Below, piece by piece: positions 12,299-21,834 of a stretch of 64,000 nucleotides of DNA (positions are counted from its first letter, which is position 1; each line of letters starts with the position of its first letter). The notes beneath the pieces were generated by a model that saw nothing but the letters and a program-made list of their open reading frames with translations, did no database searches and was not told where the DNA came from. The translations under genes were made by a program, and so were the position numbers. The stretch comes from Roseomonas mucosa (GTDB lineage: Bacteria; Pseudomonadota; Alphaproteobacteria; Acetobacterales; Acetobacteraceae), in the NCBI GenBank assembly GCA_945878375.1, contig CAMDWG010000009.1, forward strand, positions 1 through 64,000, given 5' to 3'.

Positions 12299-13069
12299 TT
12301 GGGCGTCTGGGGCAAGATTCTCGGCGGGGTGGGGGGCTTCCTCACGGGCGGGCCGCTCGGCGCGGTGGTCGGCGCGGCGCTCGGCCATGCGGCCGACCAG
12401 GGCGTCGGGCCCAGCCGTATCGGGCCGGGCGCGGCCGATCTCGCCGCGCTGCTCGGCAACAAGGAAACCCTGTTCGCCATCTCCGTCATCGTGATCTCGG
12501 CCAAGCTGGCGAAGTCGGATGGCCCCGTGACGCGGGATGAGATCGCCGCCTTCAAGCGCATGTTCCGCATTCCGCCCGAGAATCTGCGCGAGGTCGGGCA
12601 GATGTTCGACAAGGCGCGGGAGGATGCCGAGGGGTGGGAGCCCTTCGCCGAGCGGCTCGGCCAGACTTTCGCCGACAACCGCGCGATGCTGGAGGATGTG
12701 CTCGCGGCCTTCTTCTTCATCGCCCGCGCCGATGGGCCGATCACGCGCGGCGAATTGCCCGTGCTGCAGGGCATTCATCTGCGCTTCGGCCTGGATGCCA
12801 AGGCCTGGGACCGTGCCAAGGGCGGCGGCGCGGCGGGGTCGCGCGTGGAGCAGGAAAAGCAGACCGACGACGCCTATGCCGTACTCGGTCTCACGCCCGC
12901 TGCCTCGGACGAGGAAATCCGCCTCACGCGCCGCAAGCTGATGCGGGAGAACCACCCGGACGGCCTCGCGGCGCGCGGCGTGCCGCCCGAATTCGTGGCG
13001 CGCGCGACGGCCAAGGTGGCCGAGATCAACGCCGCCTGGGACAGGATCAAGCGGCAGCGCGGGCTATAG
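12299..13069 (+). CDS. TerB/DnaJ-domain protein (DjlA-like co-chaperone)
   Basis: A 256-residue protein. The N-terminus is Gly-rich and weakly hydrophobic (residues about 6-32). The middle (about 55-165) is a TerB-like helical domain with repeated acidic motifs (KSDGPVTRDE, RADGPITRGE). The C-terminus (about 190-255) is a J-domain with the essential HPD in ENHPDGLAARG. J-domain proteins stimulate the ATPase of DnaK. The start is a TTG at 12299; the nearby ATG at 12290 is in another frame. The amidase gene begins 1 nt after its stop, so the two are probably co-transcribed. Confidence 0.85.
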   Translation: MGVWGKILGGVGGFLTGGPLGAVVGAALGHAADQGVGPSRIGPGAADLAALLGNKETLFAISVIVISAKLAKSDGPVTRDEIAAFKRMFRIPPENLREVGQMFDKAREDAEGWEPFAERLGQTFADNRAMLEDVLAAFFFIARADGPITRGELPVLQGIHLRFGLDAKAWDRAKGGGAAGSRVEQEKQTDDAYAVLGLTPAASDEEIRLTRRKLMRENHPDGLAARGVPPEFVARATAKVAEINAAWDRIKRQRGL

Positions 13070-13070
13070 C

Positions 13071-13742
13071 GTGCGGGTCACCGACGCCCCGAGCCCGAAC
13101 CATGACGGCCGCCCGGATGGCGCGCCGGTGGACATGCTCATCCTGCACTACACCGGCATGCGGAGCGGCGCGGCCGCCATCGACAGGCTCTGCGACCCGG
13201 CCGCGAAGGTGTCCGCCCATTACGTGGTGGAGGAGGATGGGAGGGTGTTCCGCCTGGTCCCGGAATCCCGCCGCGCCTGGCATGCCGGCATTTCCCATTG
13301 GCGCGGTGCGAGTGGGGTCAACGCCCGCAGCATCGGGATCGAGGTGGTGAATCCCGGCCACGAACATGGCTACCGCCCCTTCGCCGCCTTGCAGATGGCA
13401 GCACTCTGCGACCTCTGCCTCGGCATCCTCGCGCGCCACCCGATCCCGGCCTGGAATGTCGTCGGGCATTCCGACGTTGCCCCCGACCGCAAGGAGGATC
13501 CGGGCGAGTTCTTCGACTGGGAAGGGCTGGCGGCGCATGGCGTGGGGCTGTGGCCGCGCGAGGCCGGGCGGGCGGGCGGCGATGCGCTGCGCCTGCTCGG
13601 GACCATCGGCTATCGCACCGACCTGCCGCTGCCCGTGCTGCTGCGCGCCTTCCAGCGCCATTGGCGACCGGGGCGCGTCGATGGCGTGGCGGATACGGAA
13701 ACGCTTGCCCGGCTGCACGCCGTTGCGGCCATCGCCGGGTGA
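13071..13742 (+). CDS. N-acetylmuramoyl-L-alanine amidase (AmiD/AmpD type)
   Basis: A 223-residue amidase_2-family enzyme that cleaves the bond between MurNAc and L-Ala in peptidoglycan or its fragments. Zinc ligands can be placed at His26 (LHYTG), His133 (VGHSD) and Asp143 (RKEDPG), with Glu91 in IGIEVVNPG. Residues about 185-218 resemble a peptidoglycan-binding domain. No signal peptide is visible, which fits a cytosolic recycling role as in AmpD, although the two-domain layout is like AmiD. The start is a GTG. Its stop overlaps the GTG of the next gene. Confidence 0.9.
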   Translation: MRVTDAPSPNHDGRPDGAPVDMLILHYTGMRSGAAAIDRLCDPAAKVSAHYVVEEDGRVFRLVPESRRAWHAGISHWRGASGVNARSIGIEVVNPGHEHGYRPFAALQMAALCDLCLGILARHPIPAWNVVGHSDVAPDRKEDPGEFFDWEGLAAHGVGLWPREAGRAGGDALRLLGTIGYRTDLPLPVLLRAFQRHWRPGRVDGVADTETLARLHAVAAIAG

Positions 13743-14296
13743 GCCTCGACCGCGTCGCGTCGCTGCTGGCGGCCAGCCCGTCGCATCGGGATGCGTTGCA
13801 GGCCGCGGCCTTGGCGGGGCCGGTGGGCGGCTGGCTTGCCGCGGGCTTCGTGCGCAACGCCGTCTGGGACGTGCTTGCTGGCCGGATGCCGGATACCGCG
13901 GACCTCGCCGATCTCGACCTGGTGCACCATGACGCCGCCGACTGCACGCCGATGGACGACGAAAGGTATGAGGCGGCGCTGCGGGCGGCGCGGCCGCTTC
14001 CCTGGTCGGTCAGGAATCAGGCGCGGATGCACGCGCGCAATGGGCACGCGCCCTATCGCAACCTCGCGGAGGCGCTGAGCCATTGGCCCGAGACCGCGAC
14101 CGCCATCGCCGCGCGGCTGGTCAATGGACGGATCCAGGTGCTGGCCCCGTTCGGCGTCGAGGATCTGTTGGCGATGATTCTCCGCCCCGGCCCCGCCCAT
14201 GCCGCCGACCCGGCCGCTCCGCGTGCGCGCCTGGCATCAAAGGGGTGGGCCGCGCGCTGGCCGGGGCTACGGGTGGTGGGACTCGGCGTCGGTTGA
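13739..14296 (+). CDS. Nucleotidyltransferase-like protein (DUF925 family)
   Basis: A 185-residue protein starting at a GTG that overlaps the amidase stop (GTGA). The N-terminal half has GPVGGWLAAGFVRNAVWD and the acidic run DLADLDLVHHD, as in the NTP_transf_6 (DUF925) group of predicted nucleotidyltransferases. The middle contains RMHARNGHAPY, typical of the same group. No substrate is established for the family. Coupling with an amidase gene is suggestive of cell-wall or sugar-nucleotide work but does not prove it. Confidence 0.75.
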   Translation: MSLDRVASLLAASPSHRDALQAAALAGPVGGWLAAGFVRNAVWDVLAGRMPDTADLADLDLVHHDAADCTPMDDERYEAALRAARPLPWSVRNQARMHARNGHAPYRNLAEALSHWPETATAIAARLVNGRIQVLAPFGVEDLLAMILRPGPAHAADPAAPRARLASKGWAARWPGLRVVGLGVG

Positions 14297-14332
14297 ATGC
14301 CCCATTCTCCCCGCGCGTGACGACGGGGCCGA

Positions 14333-16168
14333 TCACCGGCCCTGGTGGAGATGGTCCCGGATCAATGCGCGCAGCCGGCCATCCTCCTCCGGCGTGATCG
14401 GCTGGCCAGGGCTCCGGTGTTGGTGGAGTTCGGCATCGACCGCCACGAAGCTGTCGATGCGGTCCACCGGCAGGCCCGTGGCAAGCCATTCGGCATCCTG
14501 CACGACCAGCAGCAGCGCGCGGACCTTCGCCGACAGCAGCAAGGCGCGGGCGCGGCGGTGCAGGCTTGCGAAGGGCATGGGAACGTCCTGCCCCTCGCCG
14601 TCCAGCGTCCGCGCCGCGCTGGTCACGAAGACGCCCGCGCCGTCGCCGCCAAGCGCGCCGCGGCGGTCGAGCGCGGCGCGCCACGCGGCCTCCCCGCCAG
14701 CGAAGACCTCGACCGGGATGCGGCCGTCGCCGCCGAGCAGGCGCGACAGGAACGCGCCGAGGTGGCGCTGCGAGATCTCCCCCTCTCCCAGCAGGGGGGC
14801 GAAATTCACCTCGCTGATCACCGCGCTGTTGCGATGCCAGGGCTCCGAGATGTCGGGGCTGATGATGTCGATGCCCGCGATATCCAGCCCGATCAGCTCC
14901 GCCGCGGCGATGGCCACGCGCAGGTTCTCGGGGTGGACGATCTCCGAAACGTCTTCATCGACGCCACCCCAGGCGGTCGATTCGATCCGGCGCAAGGGCA
15001 CGAACCGGCCCGGCCCCGGCACGGATGCGGCCTCCAGCCCCGCGGCTGCCAGCGCGGCGCGCGCCAGATCGTCGATCGGGCGCAGCGCCGAACGCCGCCA
15101 GGGCGGCCGCCGCGCCTGCTCGGCCAGTTCGGCCGCCACCAGCGCCTCCACGCTGCGGATGCCATCGCCCATGACGCCGATCGGCAGGCGTTTGACCGCG
15201 TAGAGCAATCGCCCCGAGGCCAGGAACAGCCGGTGGCAGACGCCGTCCACCTGCCGCTCCACGATCACATGCTTCGCGGGAGAGAGGCGAAGCGCCGCCT
15301 CGAAGGCCGGCTCCAGGCGGGCTGCGTCCACATCGACGCTGACGCCCTCGCCCCGGTCGAGATCGACGGGCTTGACGACGATCGGCCAGCCGAGGCGCTC
15401 GGCCACGGATCGGGCGGCATCGAGGCTGGTCACAACCTCATGGACCGGCGCCGGGAGACCGGCGAGGTGCAGCGCGCGAACCGAGAGCGCCTTGCTCTGC
15501 GACAATCGGGCACCGACGGCGCTGTCGCGGTCAGTGGCGCTGCGATCGACCAGGCGCCGCCTGGCGCCCCAGCCCAGCTGATGGACGCCCCCGCCCAGGG
15601 ACCGGAAGGGAATGCCGCTGGCATGCGCCGCCCGCAGCAGATGCATGGTGGATTTGCCGCTCGGGGCAAGCTTCCGGATCGGCTCGATCGCATCCTGGCG
15701 CAGCGCGGCGAATAGGTTCTCCCGGCTCTCATCCGTCGGTTCGGTCGCCATCATCCAGGCGGCGATGCGGAACGCCGCGCCGAAGGCGATCTCATACACG
15801 CGAATGGGCACATGATCCGTCGCCGGCACGGCGATGACCGCCCGCCAGCTTCCCGGCTTATCGGGCTGCGGCTGGCAGGACACCACCTCCATCGTGTCGA
15901 AGGCGGGAATCGCCGCGACCTGCAGGATTTCCCGTGCGAGCAGCATGATCCGCGAGAGCCATTGGCTCATCGGTGCCTCATCGGCCTCTACGGATGTGCT
16001 CCGGAGGTCGGGTGCGAGAAGCGCCAGCCACGGGTCGATCGCGCCGGGCCGCAGGGCGCCCGGCGATGGGAAGTTGAGATTGATGAACGCCTTCGGCTGC
16101 CGGAAGGGTGCAGGGGACAACGCCGGCATGCCGGTGGGCGGTGGGGTCCATGATACGGGATCATGCAT
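14333..16168 (-). CDS. Cyanophycin-synthetase-like ATP-grasp protein lacking the Mur ligase domain
   Basis: A 611-residue protein. The N-terminal part (about 1-190) carries INLNFPSPGALRPG. An ATP-grasp domain follows (about 190-470), with QLGWGARRR, VVKPVDLDRGEGVSV, VIVERQVDG and the metal-binding end ISEVNFAPLL. These closely follow the ATP-grasp half of CphA, which joins Asp to a growing peptide. The Mur-ligase-like half that adds Arg is absent; about 130 C-terminal residues are unassigned. The likely reaction is ATP-dependent amide ligation on an unknown substrate. An in-frame GTG at 16246 is an alternative start. It lies 132 bp downstream of the DUF839 gene. Confidence 0.75.
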   Translation of the reverse strand: MHDPVSWTPPPTGMPALSPAPFRQPKAFINLNFPSPGALRPGAIDPWLALLAPDLRSTSVEADEAPMSQWLSRIMLLAREILQVAAIPAFDTMEVVSCQPQPDKPGSWRAVIAVPATDHVPIRVYEIAFGAAFRIAAWMMATEPTDESRENLFAALRQDAIEPIRKLAPSGKSTMHLLRAAHASGIPFRSLGGGVHQLGWGARRRLVDRSATDRDSAVGARLSQSKALSVRALHLAGLPAPVHEVVTSLDAARSVAERLGWPIVVKPVDLDRGEGVSVDVDAARLEPAFEAALRLSPAKHVIVERQVDGVCHRLFLASGRLLYAVKRLPIGVMGDGIRSVEALVAAELAEQARRPPWRRSALRPIDDLARAALAAAGLEAASVPGPGRFVPLRRIESTAWGGVDEDVSEIVHPENLRVAIAAAELIGLDIAGIDIISPDISEPWHRNSAVISEVNFAPLLGEGEISQRHLGAFLSRLLGGDGRIPVEVFAGGEAAWRAALDRRGALGGDGAGVFVTSAARTLDGEGQDVPMPFASLHRRARALLLSAKVRALLLVVQDAEWLATGLPVDRIDSFVAVDAELHQHRSPGQPITPEEDGRLRALIRDHLHQGR

Positions 16169-16300
16169 GTCACTCGGTTCCCCGGACAGCGCGTGCAGGC
16201 GCTGGCCCTTGGCAGGATGGAGATCGAGACCGGTCCCGGCCATCACTGCCCAGGGCGGCTGGCGCGGCTTCGGCCAGAGGTCGGTGCCGGGGGGCGGGAG

Positions 16301-17896
16301 CTATCCGAACACAATGCCCCCAGCCGGAGGCGTCAGCGCCACCAGCGCGGTGCGGGGCGGGGTCCGGGCCTCGAAGGCGGGCCAGCGTGTCGCGGGGCGG
16401 TCGAAGCTCGCGCCGGGCTCGGCGCCCGGGGTGCGGACCAGGATCAGCGCGGCATCCTCGCCCGGCGTGGTCGCGGCGCCACCGATCCCGGCCGCGCGGG
16501 GGGCTGCATAGGCCGGGCGCGGCACGCCGCGCGCGGGACCGTCCAGGTCGCAGACGAAGACCGCATCCGCCCCCGCCCCCGGCCGCCCGGCGCGATCCGT
16601 GCCGATCCAGAGCCGGGAACGCCCATCCACCGCGAGCGTCGCCGGATCGCGCGGCATGGCCTGAGGGGCGGGCGCGCCGGCGACATCGAACAGCAGCCGG
16701 GCCTCCATCCGCGGGGCTGCGGGATCGCCGAGCACCTCGATGACATGGCCCGGATGCGGCGAGGGGCGGGGGTTCAGCCCATCCACCTGCGAGGCATGGC
16801 GCGACACGCCGGCCCGGCAGGCCAGGAACATCCGCGGCCCGCGCGGATCGAGCGCGAGGGCGGCCGGCGTATCGAAGGGTGTCGCCCCCGCGCTCTCTGC
16901 GGCACGGGCGGGATCGGCCGCGCTGTCTGGCGGCAAGGCGACCCAATACAGGGTGCTGCCCTGGGCGCCCCCACGGTTTCCCCCCTGGGCACGCGCGACG
17001 TAGATCGTGCCGGTATCGAGCGCATCCGGCTCCTCCGCCGGGCCGGCCGAGACGAAGCGATAGAGGAAGCCCATTCCCCGCCCATCCGCCATGAACACCA
17101 CCGCGCGCCCATCGGCGGCGCGCGTCGCCGCCACCGCCACCGCGCCGATCCGCCCCAGCGCGCTGCGCTTGGCGGGCACGCTTTGCGGATCGAAGGGGTC
17201 GAGTTCCACCACCCAGCCGAAGCGCCGCGCCCCCTCCCAGCGGGCATCGAGGCTGCCGAGGCGGGCGAGCCAGGCGAAGGGCTCGCCTTCGGTCAGCAGC
17301 AGGCTGCCCCAAGGCGTGGCGCAGCCGCCTTCGAGGCCCAGAAGCCCAACCACCCCCGGCGCAGCCGCCGCCGGTCCCGCCCAGCGGCAGAGCGTGTTGG
17401 CGCCGAGGCGGCGGCTCTGGAAGCCGCCATCCACCACGACCCAGCCATCGCCTGCTTTCTCCAGGTTCAACAGGGATGCGCCCTGCATCGCGGCGGCGAC
17501 CGCCGGCCGGTCGCGCCCGCCGGGCCAGGCCATGGCGGGATCGACCTGCGGATGCACCACCGCCAGCACCAGTCGCGGGATCCCATCCGCCGCCAGCGGC
17601 GGCACGGCGAGGCCTGCCAGCCGCCCATCCCAGCCGAATTGCGCGGCGGCGGCGTCCTCGGTCGGGTTGCGTGGGTCCCAGGGCGGGGCGTCGAAGGTGA
17701 CGCGGTCGCCCCAGCGGATCAGCACCTGCCGCGCATGGCCCGGCGCGACCCAATCATCCGGCCGCACCGAAAGCGGGCCGGGCGGAGGAGAGGTCGGGAC
17801 CGGTGGCGGCAGGCGCTGCGCCAGGGCCGGCGCGGTACCCATCAGCGCCGGCGCGCCCAGCGTGGCCCCGGTCAGAAGGGCGCGGCGGCCGATCAC
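16301..17896 (-). CDS. PhoX-like (DUF839) secreted protein coupled to a molybdoenzyme
   Basis: A 531-residue protein with a Tat-type signal (GRRALLTGATLGAPAL) ending in ALA-Q. The body resembles PhoX-family proteins: GGCATPWGSLLLTEGEP corresponds to the conserved Cys/Glu segment of PhoX, and ELDPFDPQSVPAKRSALGR is another family marker. PhoX enzymes are Ca/Fe-dependent alkaline phosphatases of the periplasm, but this shorter member may act on another substrate. It starts at a GTG overlapping the stop of the BisC-like gene (GTGA). Longer upstream frame is discarded because it overlaps that gene heavily. Confidence 0.78.
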   Translation of the reverse strand: MIGRRALLTGATLGAPALMGTAPALAQRLPPPVPTSPPPGPLSVRPDDWVAPGHARQVLIRWGDRVTFDAPPWDPRNPTEDAAAAQFGWDGRLAGLAVPPLAADGIPRLVLAVVHPQVDPAMAWPGGRDRPAVAAAMQGASLLNLEKAGDGWVVVDGGFQSRRLGANTLCRWAGPAAAAPGVVGLLGLEGGCATPWGSLLLTEGEPFAWLARLGSLDARWEGARRFGWVVELDPFDPQSVPAKRSALGRIGAVAVAATRAADGRAVVFMADGRGMGFLYRFVSAGPAEEPDALDTGTIYVARAQGGNRGGAQGSTLYWVALPPDSAADPARAAESAGATPFDTPAALALDPRGPRMFLACRAGVSRHASQVDGLNPRPSPHPGHVIEVLGDPAAPRMEARLLFDVAGAPAPQAMPRDPATLAVDGRSRLWIGTDRAGRPGAGADAVFVCDLDGPARGVPRPAYAAPRAAGIGGAATTPGEDAALILVRTPGAEPGASFDRPATRWPAFEARTPPRTALVALTPPAGGIVFG

Positions 17897-20217
17897 GGCG
17901 CGGCTGTGGCGCCCGGTTGCGTCGCGCCTGGGGGCGGGGCGTGCACCGTCACCGGGGGGGGATCGCCCGGCCAGGCCTCGATCTGCACCAGGCAGGATTG
18001 CGCCGCCGAGCCCTGGCCGAGGCGGGAGGTCGGGACGTCCTGCGTCAACACATTGGCATTGCCATGCAGGCAGGGGGCTTCGGTTGCCCCCGCGCGGGCG
18101 GGGTTCCACCAGGCGCCGGTCGCCATGGCGACGACGCCGCGGCGCAGTTCGTCCGTCACGCGCAGCCCCGCGGCGATCGCGCCGCGGTCGTTGAAGACGC
18201 GGACCACCTGCCCATCCGCAAGGCCCCGCGCGGCCGCGTCATCCGGGTGCATCAGGATCGGCTCCCGCCCCTGCACACGGTTCGCCGCCGCCACACGCCC
18301 GGTATCGAGCTGCCCATGCAGCCGGGTGAAGGGCTGGAAGGACAGCATGTGCAGCGGGAAACGCTGCGCGAGGTCGCTGCCGAGCCATTCGCGCGGCGCC
18401 CTCCACACCGGATGGCCGGGCACTTCCTCATAGCCAAAGCCGGCGATGGTCTCGGAATAGATCTCGACCTTGCCGGAAGGCGTGTTGAGCGGGTTCGCGT
18501 CCGGATCGGCGCGGAACTCGGCGAATTGGGTGTAGGGGGTCGCTGGCGGGGGGATCTCGACGAAGCCCTGGTCCCAGAAGGCGGCGAAGTCCGGCACCTC
18601 AATCCCCTGCGTGCCGCAGGCGCGGCGCCAGAGGCCATAGAGGTGCTGCAGCCACGCCATCTCGTCGCGCTGCTCGGTGAAGGCGGCGCGGTAGCCGAGC
18701 GCATCGGCGATGTCGGCCAGCATGTCCGCGTCGTTGCGCGCCTGGCCCACCGGCGGGATCGCCTGGTGCATGGCGCGGATGAAGCGGTCGCGCGACGCGC
18801 TCGCGATGTCGTTGCGCTCCAGCGTCGTGGTGGCGGGCAGCACGATATCGGCGTGGCGCGCGACGGGGGTCCACCAGGGCTCCTGCACCACCACCGTGTC
18901 GGCGCGGTTCCAGCCGCGCAGCAGGCGCCCGAGATCCTGGTGGTGATGGAAGGGGTTGCCGCCGGCCCACCAGATCATGCGGGTGTCGGGCAGCTTCAGG
19001 TCGCGGCCATTGTATTGCAGGATCTCGCCCGGGCGTTCCAGCAACTCGGTGATGCGGGAGACGGGGATATAGGCGCCGCAGGGGTTACGGACCGGCACGC
19101 CGCCGACGCTCGGCACTTCATGCCGCGGCGTGCCCATGCCGTTCATCGACCCGTAGCCGAAGGCGATCCCCTGGCCCGGCTTGCCGATGCCACCCAGCAT
19201 CGCCGCCAGCGCCGTCAGCGCCCACCAGGGCTGTTCGCCATTCTCGGCGCGCTGGATCGACCAGGTGGCGGTCAGCATGGTGGGCGCGCCGGCGGCTTCC
19301 AGCGCAAGCCGCCGGATGGTGACGGCGGGGATGTCGGTCAGTGCCTCGGCCCATTCCGGCGTCTTCGGCTTACCATCGGGGATGCCGCGCACATAATCGG
19401 CGAAGCGGTCGAAGCCGGTGGCGCAGCGGGCGAGGAAGTCGCGATCCTCGCGCCCGGCCTCCAGGATCACATGGGCCATCGCCAGCATCATCGCCGCATC
19501 GCTGTTCGGGCGGATCGGTACCCATTCGGCGCCCATGAACGCCGCCGTGTCGCCGCGGAAGGGGGAGATGTTGACGAAGCGGACCCCGGCCTCGACAGCG
19601 GCCTTCATCAGCGGGACGTATTCGTGCCCGCCCGCCCCGCCCGAGGTCACGAGCCCGTTCTTCAGCGGCAGCCCGCCGAAGCACAGCATCAGCCGCGCAG
19701 TCTGCCAGATCGCGACCCAGTCGGTGACCGGGCCCTGGATCACTTCGTTGGTGCCGAGGATGTGCGGCATCAGCGTCATGCCCGCGCCGTAGGAATAGTT
19801 CGTCACCTGCGCGGTGAAGCCGCCGCCGAGGCCGAGGAAGCGGTGCAGCTGGGTGCGCGCATGATGGTAGCGCCCGGCCGAGGACCAGCCATAGGACCCG
19901 CCGAGGATCGAGGCATGGCCATGTTCGGCGCGGATGCGGGCGGTTTCCTCAGCCACCAGCCGGATCGCCTGATCCCAGGGGACCGGGACGAAGGCATCCC
20001 CCCCGCGTTCGCTGCCGCGCCGCCCACCCTTCAGCCAGCCCGCGCGCACATAGGGCTGGTCGATGCGGGCCTGGCTGTGGACGGCGTCGGGCACGCTGTC
20101 GAGCAGCGAGCCGGGGAAGGGATCGCGCGCGAAGGGGCGTGCGGCGACCAGCCGGCCGGCTTCGACCACCGCCTCGAAGGCGCCCCAGTGGGACGAATGC
20201 GGCTTGATCTCGGTCAT
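17893..20217 (-). CDS. BisC/TorA-type molybdopterin oxidoreductase
   Basis: A 774-residue member of the DMSO-reductase family. There is no N-terminal Cys cluster and no Tat signal, which points to a cytoplasmic biotin-sulfoxide-reductase-like enzyme. SYGWSSAGRYHHA (from about residue 108) is the segment that in TorA, DmsA and BisC relatives supplies the Ser ligand to molybdenum. WWTPVARHADIVLPATTTLE is the usual bis-MGD binding region. Substrates could be S- or N-oxides. The ATG at 20217 is preferred over upstream frame. It overlaps the DUF839 gene by 4 nt, an unusual pairing of a cytoplasmic reductase with an exported protein. Confidence 0.85.
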   Translation of the reverse strand: MTEIKPHSSHWGAFEAVVEAGRLVAARPFARDPFPGSLLDSVPDAVHSQARIDQPYVRAGWLKGGRRGSERGGDAFVPVPWDQAIRLVAEETARIRAEHGHASILGGSYGWSSAGRYHHARTQLHRFLGLGGGFTAQVTNYSYGAGMTLMPHILGTNEVIQGPVTDWVAIWQTARLMLCFGGLPLKNGLVTSGGAGGHEYVPLMKAAVEAGVRFVNISPFRGDTAAFMGAEWVPIRPNSDAAMMLAMAHVILEAGREDRDFLARCATGFDRFADYVRGIPDGKPKTPEWAEALTDIPAVTIRRLALEAAGAPTMLTATWSIQRAENGEQPWWALTALAAMLGGIGKPGQGIAFGYGSMNGMGTPRHEVPSVGGVPVRNPCGAYIPVSRITELLERPGEILQYNGRDLKLPDTRMIWWAGGNPFHHHQDLGRLLRGWNRADTVVVQEPWWTPVARHADIVLPATTTLERNDIASASRDRFIRAMHQAIPPVGQARNDADMLADIADALGYRAAFTEQRDEMAWLQHLYGLWRRACGTQGIEVPDFAAFWDQGFVEIPPPATPYTQFAEFRADPDANPLNTPSGKVEIYSETIAGFGYEEVPGHPVWRAPREWLGSDLAQRFPLHMLSFQPFTRLHGQLDTGRVAAANRVQGREPILMHPDDAAARGLADGQVVRVFNDRGAIAAGLRVTDELRRGVVAMATGAWWNPARAGATEAPCLHGNANVLTQDVPTSRLGQGSAAQSCLVQIEAWPGDPPPVTVHAPPPGATQPGATAAP

Positions 20218-20385
20218 GGGGTACCTCTCAGCGCGGCAATTTGGCCTTCCGGCGCGCGGGCCGCAACAACCCCGGCAGGTCTGCGGCCCGGCCATGCGCG
20301 CCATGCGTGCGCCCACGCGAAGGGTGGATGACGATGGCCGCGGGGCATTCTAGCATCCCCCCCGAGGAACGCCGAGGAAGCTGCC

Positions 20386-21783
20386 ATGACCCCCCCCCGC
20401 AATTCGAACGCCATCCGGGACATCGCCAATGTCCTGCACCCCTACACCGATCATCGCGCCCACGCGAAGAACGGGCCGCTGGTGATCACGCGCGGCGAGG
20501 GCGTGCGGGTCTTCGACGACCAGGGCAAGGAGTATATCGAGGCGGTGGCGGGGCTGTGGTGCGCCTCGCTCGGCTTCAGCAATACGCGGCTGGTGGAAGC
20601 GGCGCATGCCCAGATGCTGAAGCTGCCCTTCTACCACGCCTTCACCGCCAAGTCGCATGAGCCGCTGATCGACCTGTCGGAGATGCTGATCGAGCGGTCG
20701 CCCTGCCCGATGTCGAAGGTCTTCTATGCGAATAGCGGGTCGGAGGCGAACGACACCGCGATCAAGATGGTCTGGTACGCCAACAACGCGATGGGGCGGC
20801 CGAACAAGAAGAAGATCATCTCGCGCCTCAAGGCCTATCACGGCATCACCATCGCGTCGGGCTCGCTCACCGGCCTGCCGACGAACCACAAGATGTTCGA
20901 CCTGCCGCTGTCCGACCGCTTCATCCACGTCTCGACGCCGCACCACTACCACGGCGCCAATCCCGGCGAGTCGGAGGAGGATTTCGCGACGCGGCTGGCC
21001 GAGGAGCTGGAAGCGACCATCCTGCGTGAGGGGCCGGACACCGTCGCCGCCTTCTTCGCCGAGCCCGCGATGGGCGCCGGCGGCGTGATGATCCCGCCCG
21101 CCACCTATTTCGAGAAGATCCAGGCGGTGCTGCGGAAATACGACGTGATGTTCGTCGCCGACGAGGTGATCTGCGGCTTCGGGCGTACCGGCAACTACTG
21201 GGGCTGCCAGACCTACGGCATCACGCCCGACATCATCACCTGCGCGAAGGCGCTGTCGGCCTCCTTCCTCCCGATCTCCGCCATCATCATCAACGACCGC
21301 GTCTTCCAGGCTCTGGCCGACGGGTCCCAGACCATCGGCACCTGGGGCCATGGCTTCACCTATTCCGGCCATCCGGTGGCGGCTGCCGTCGCGGTGGAGA
21401 CGCTGAAGATCTATGACGAGATCGACCTGGTCGGCCATGTGCGGAAGACCGGCCCGCACATGCAGAAGAAGCTGCGCGAGCGCTTCGCGGACCATCCGCT
21501 GGTCGGCGAGGTGCGCGGCATCGGCATGGTGGCCGCGATCGAGCTGGTGGCCGACAAGGCCACCCACAAGAACTTCGACCCGTCGCTGAAGCTTGGCGCG
21601 CGGCTGACCAAGCTGGGCGAGGCAGAGGGCGTGATCCTGCGCGGCCTTGCGAACGATACCATCGCCTTCTCCCCCCCGCTGATCATGAACGAGGCCGAGA
21701 TCGACGCGATGGTGGAGCGCACCGGCCGCGCCCTGGATGCGCTGACCGTGCAGCTGCGGCGCGAGAGCATCGCGGTGGTGTGA
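20386..21783 (+). CDS. Class III omega-aminotransferase (PLP-dependent)
   Basis: A 465-residue class III aminotransferase. It has the cofactor phosphate site NSGSEAND (about 116-123), DEVICGFGRTGNYWG (from Asp259) and the Schiff-base Lys288 in TCAKALSASFLP. Close relatives move an amino group from an omega-amine or beta-amino acid to pyruvate; the exact donor cannot be read. The ATG at 20386 is preceded by gaggaacgccgaggaag purines. It stands alone, divergent from the BisC-like gene and convergent with the membrane-protein gene downstream. Confidence 0.9.
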   Translation: MTPPRNSNAIRDIANVLHPYTDHRAHAKNGPLVITRGEGVRVFDDQGKEYIEAVAGLWCASLGFSNTRLVEAAHAQMLKLPFYHAFTAKSHEPLIDLSEMLIERSPCPMSKVFYANSGSEANDTAIKMVWYANNAMGRPNKKKIISRLKAYHGITIASGSLTGLPTNHKMFDLPLSDRFIHVSTPHHYHGANPGESEEDFATRLAEELEATILREGPDTVAAFFAEPAMGAGGVMIPPATYFEKIQAVLRKYDVMFVADEVICGFGRTGNYWGCQTYGITPDIITCAKALSASFLPISAIIINDRVFQALADGSQTIGTWGHGFTYSGHPVAAAVAVETLKIYDEIDLVGHVRKTGPHMQKKLRERFADHPLVGEVRGIGMVAAIELVADKATHKNFDPSLKLGARLTKLGEAEGVILRGLANDTIAFSPPLIMNEAEIDAMVERTGRALDALTVQLRRESIAVV

Positions 21784-21834
21784 CGCCGCCCGCCCCCTCT
21801 CCCAAGATGGCCGGGGAGGGGGCGCCGCCCGCGA

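Noticed and set aside
17803-20331. Plus-strand open frame of about 842 codons
   Set aside because: Antisense shadow of the BisC-like gene; no family motif.
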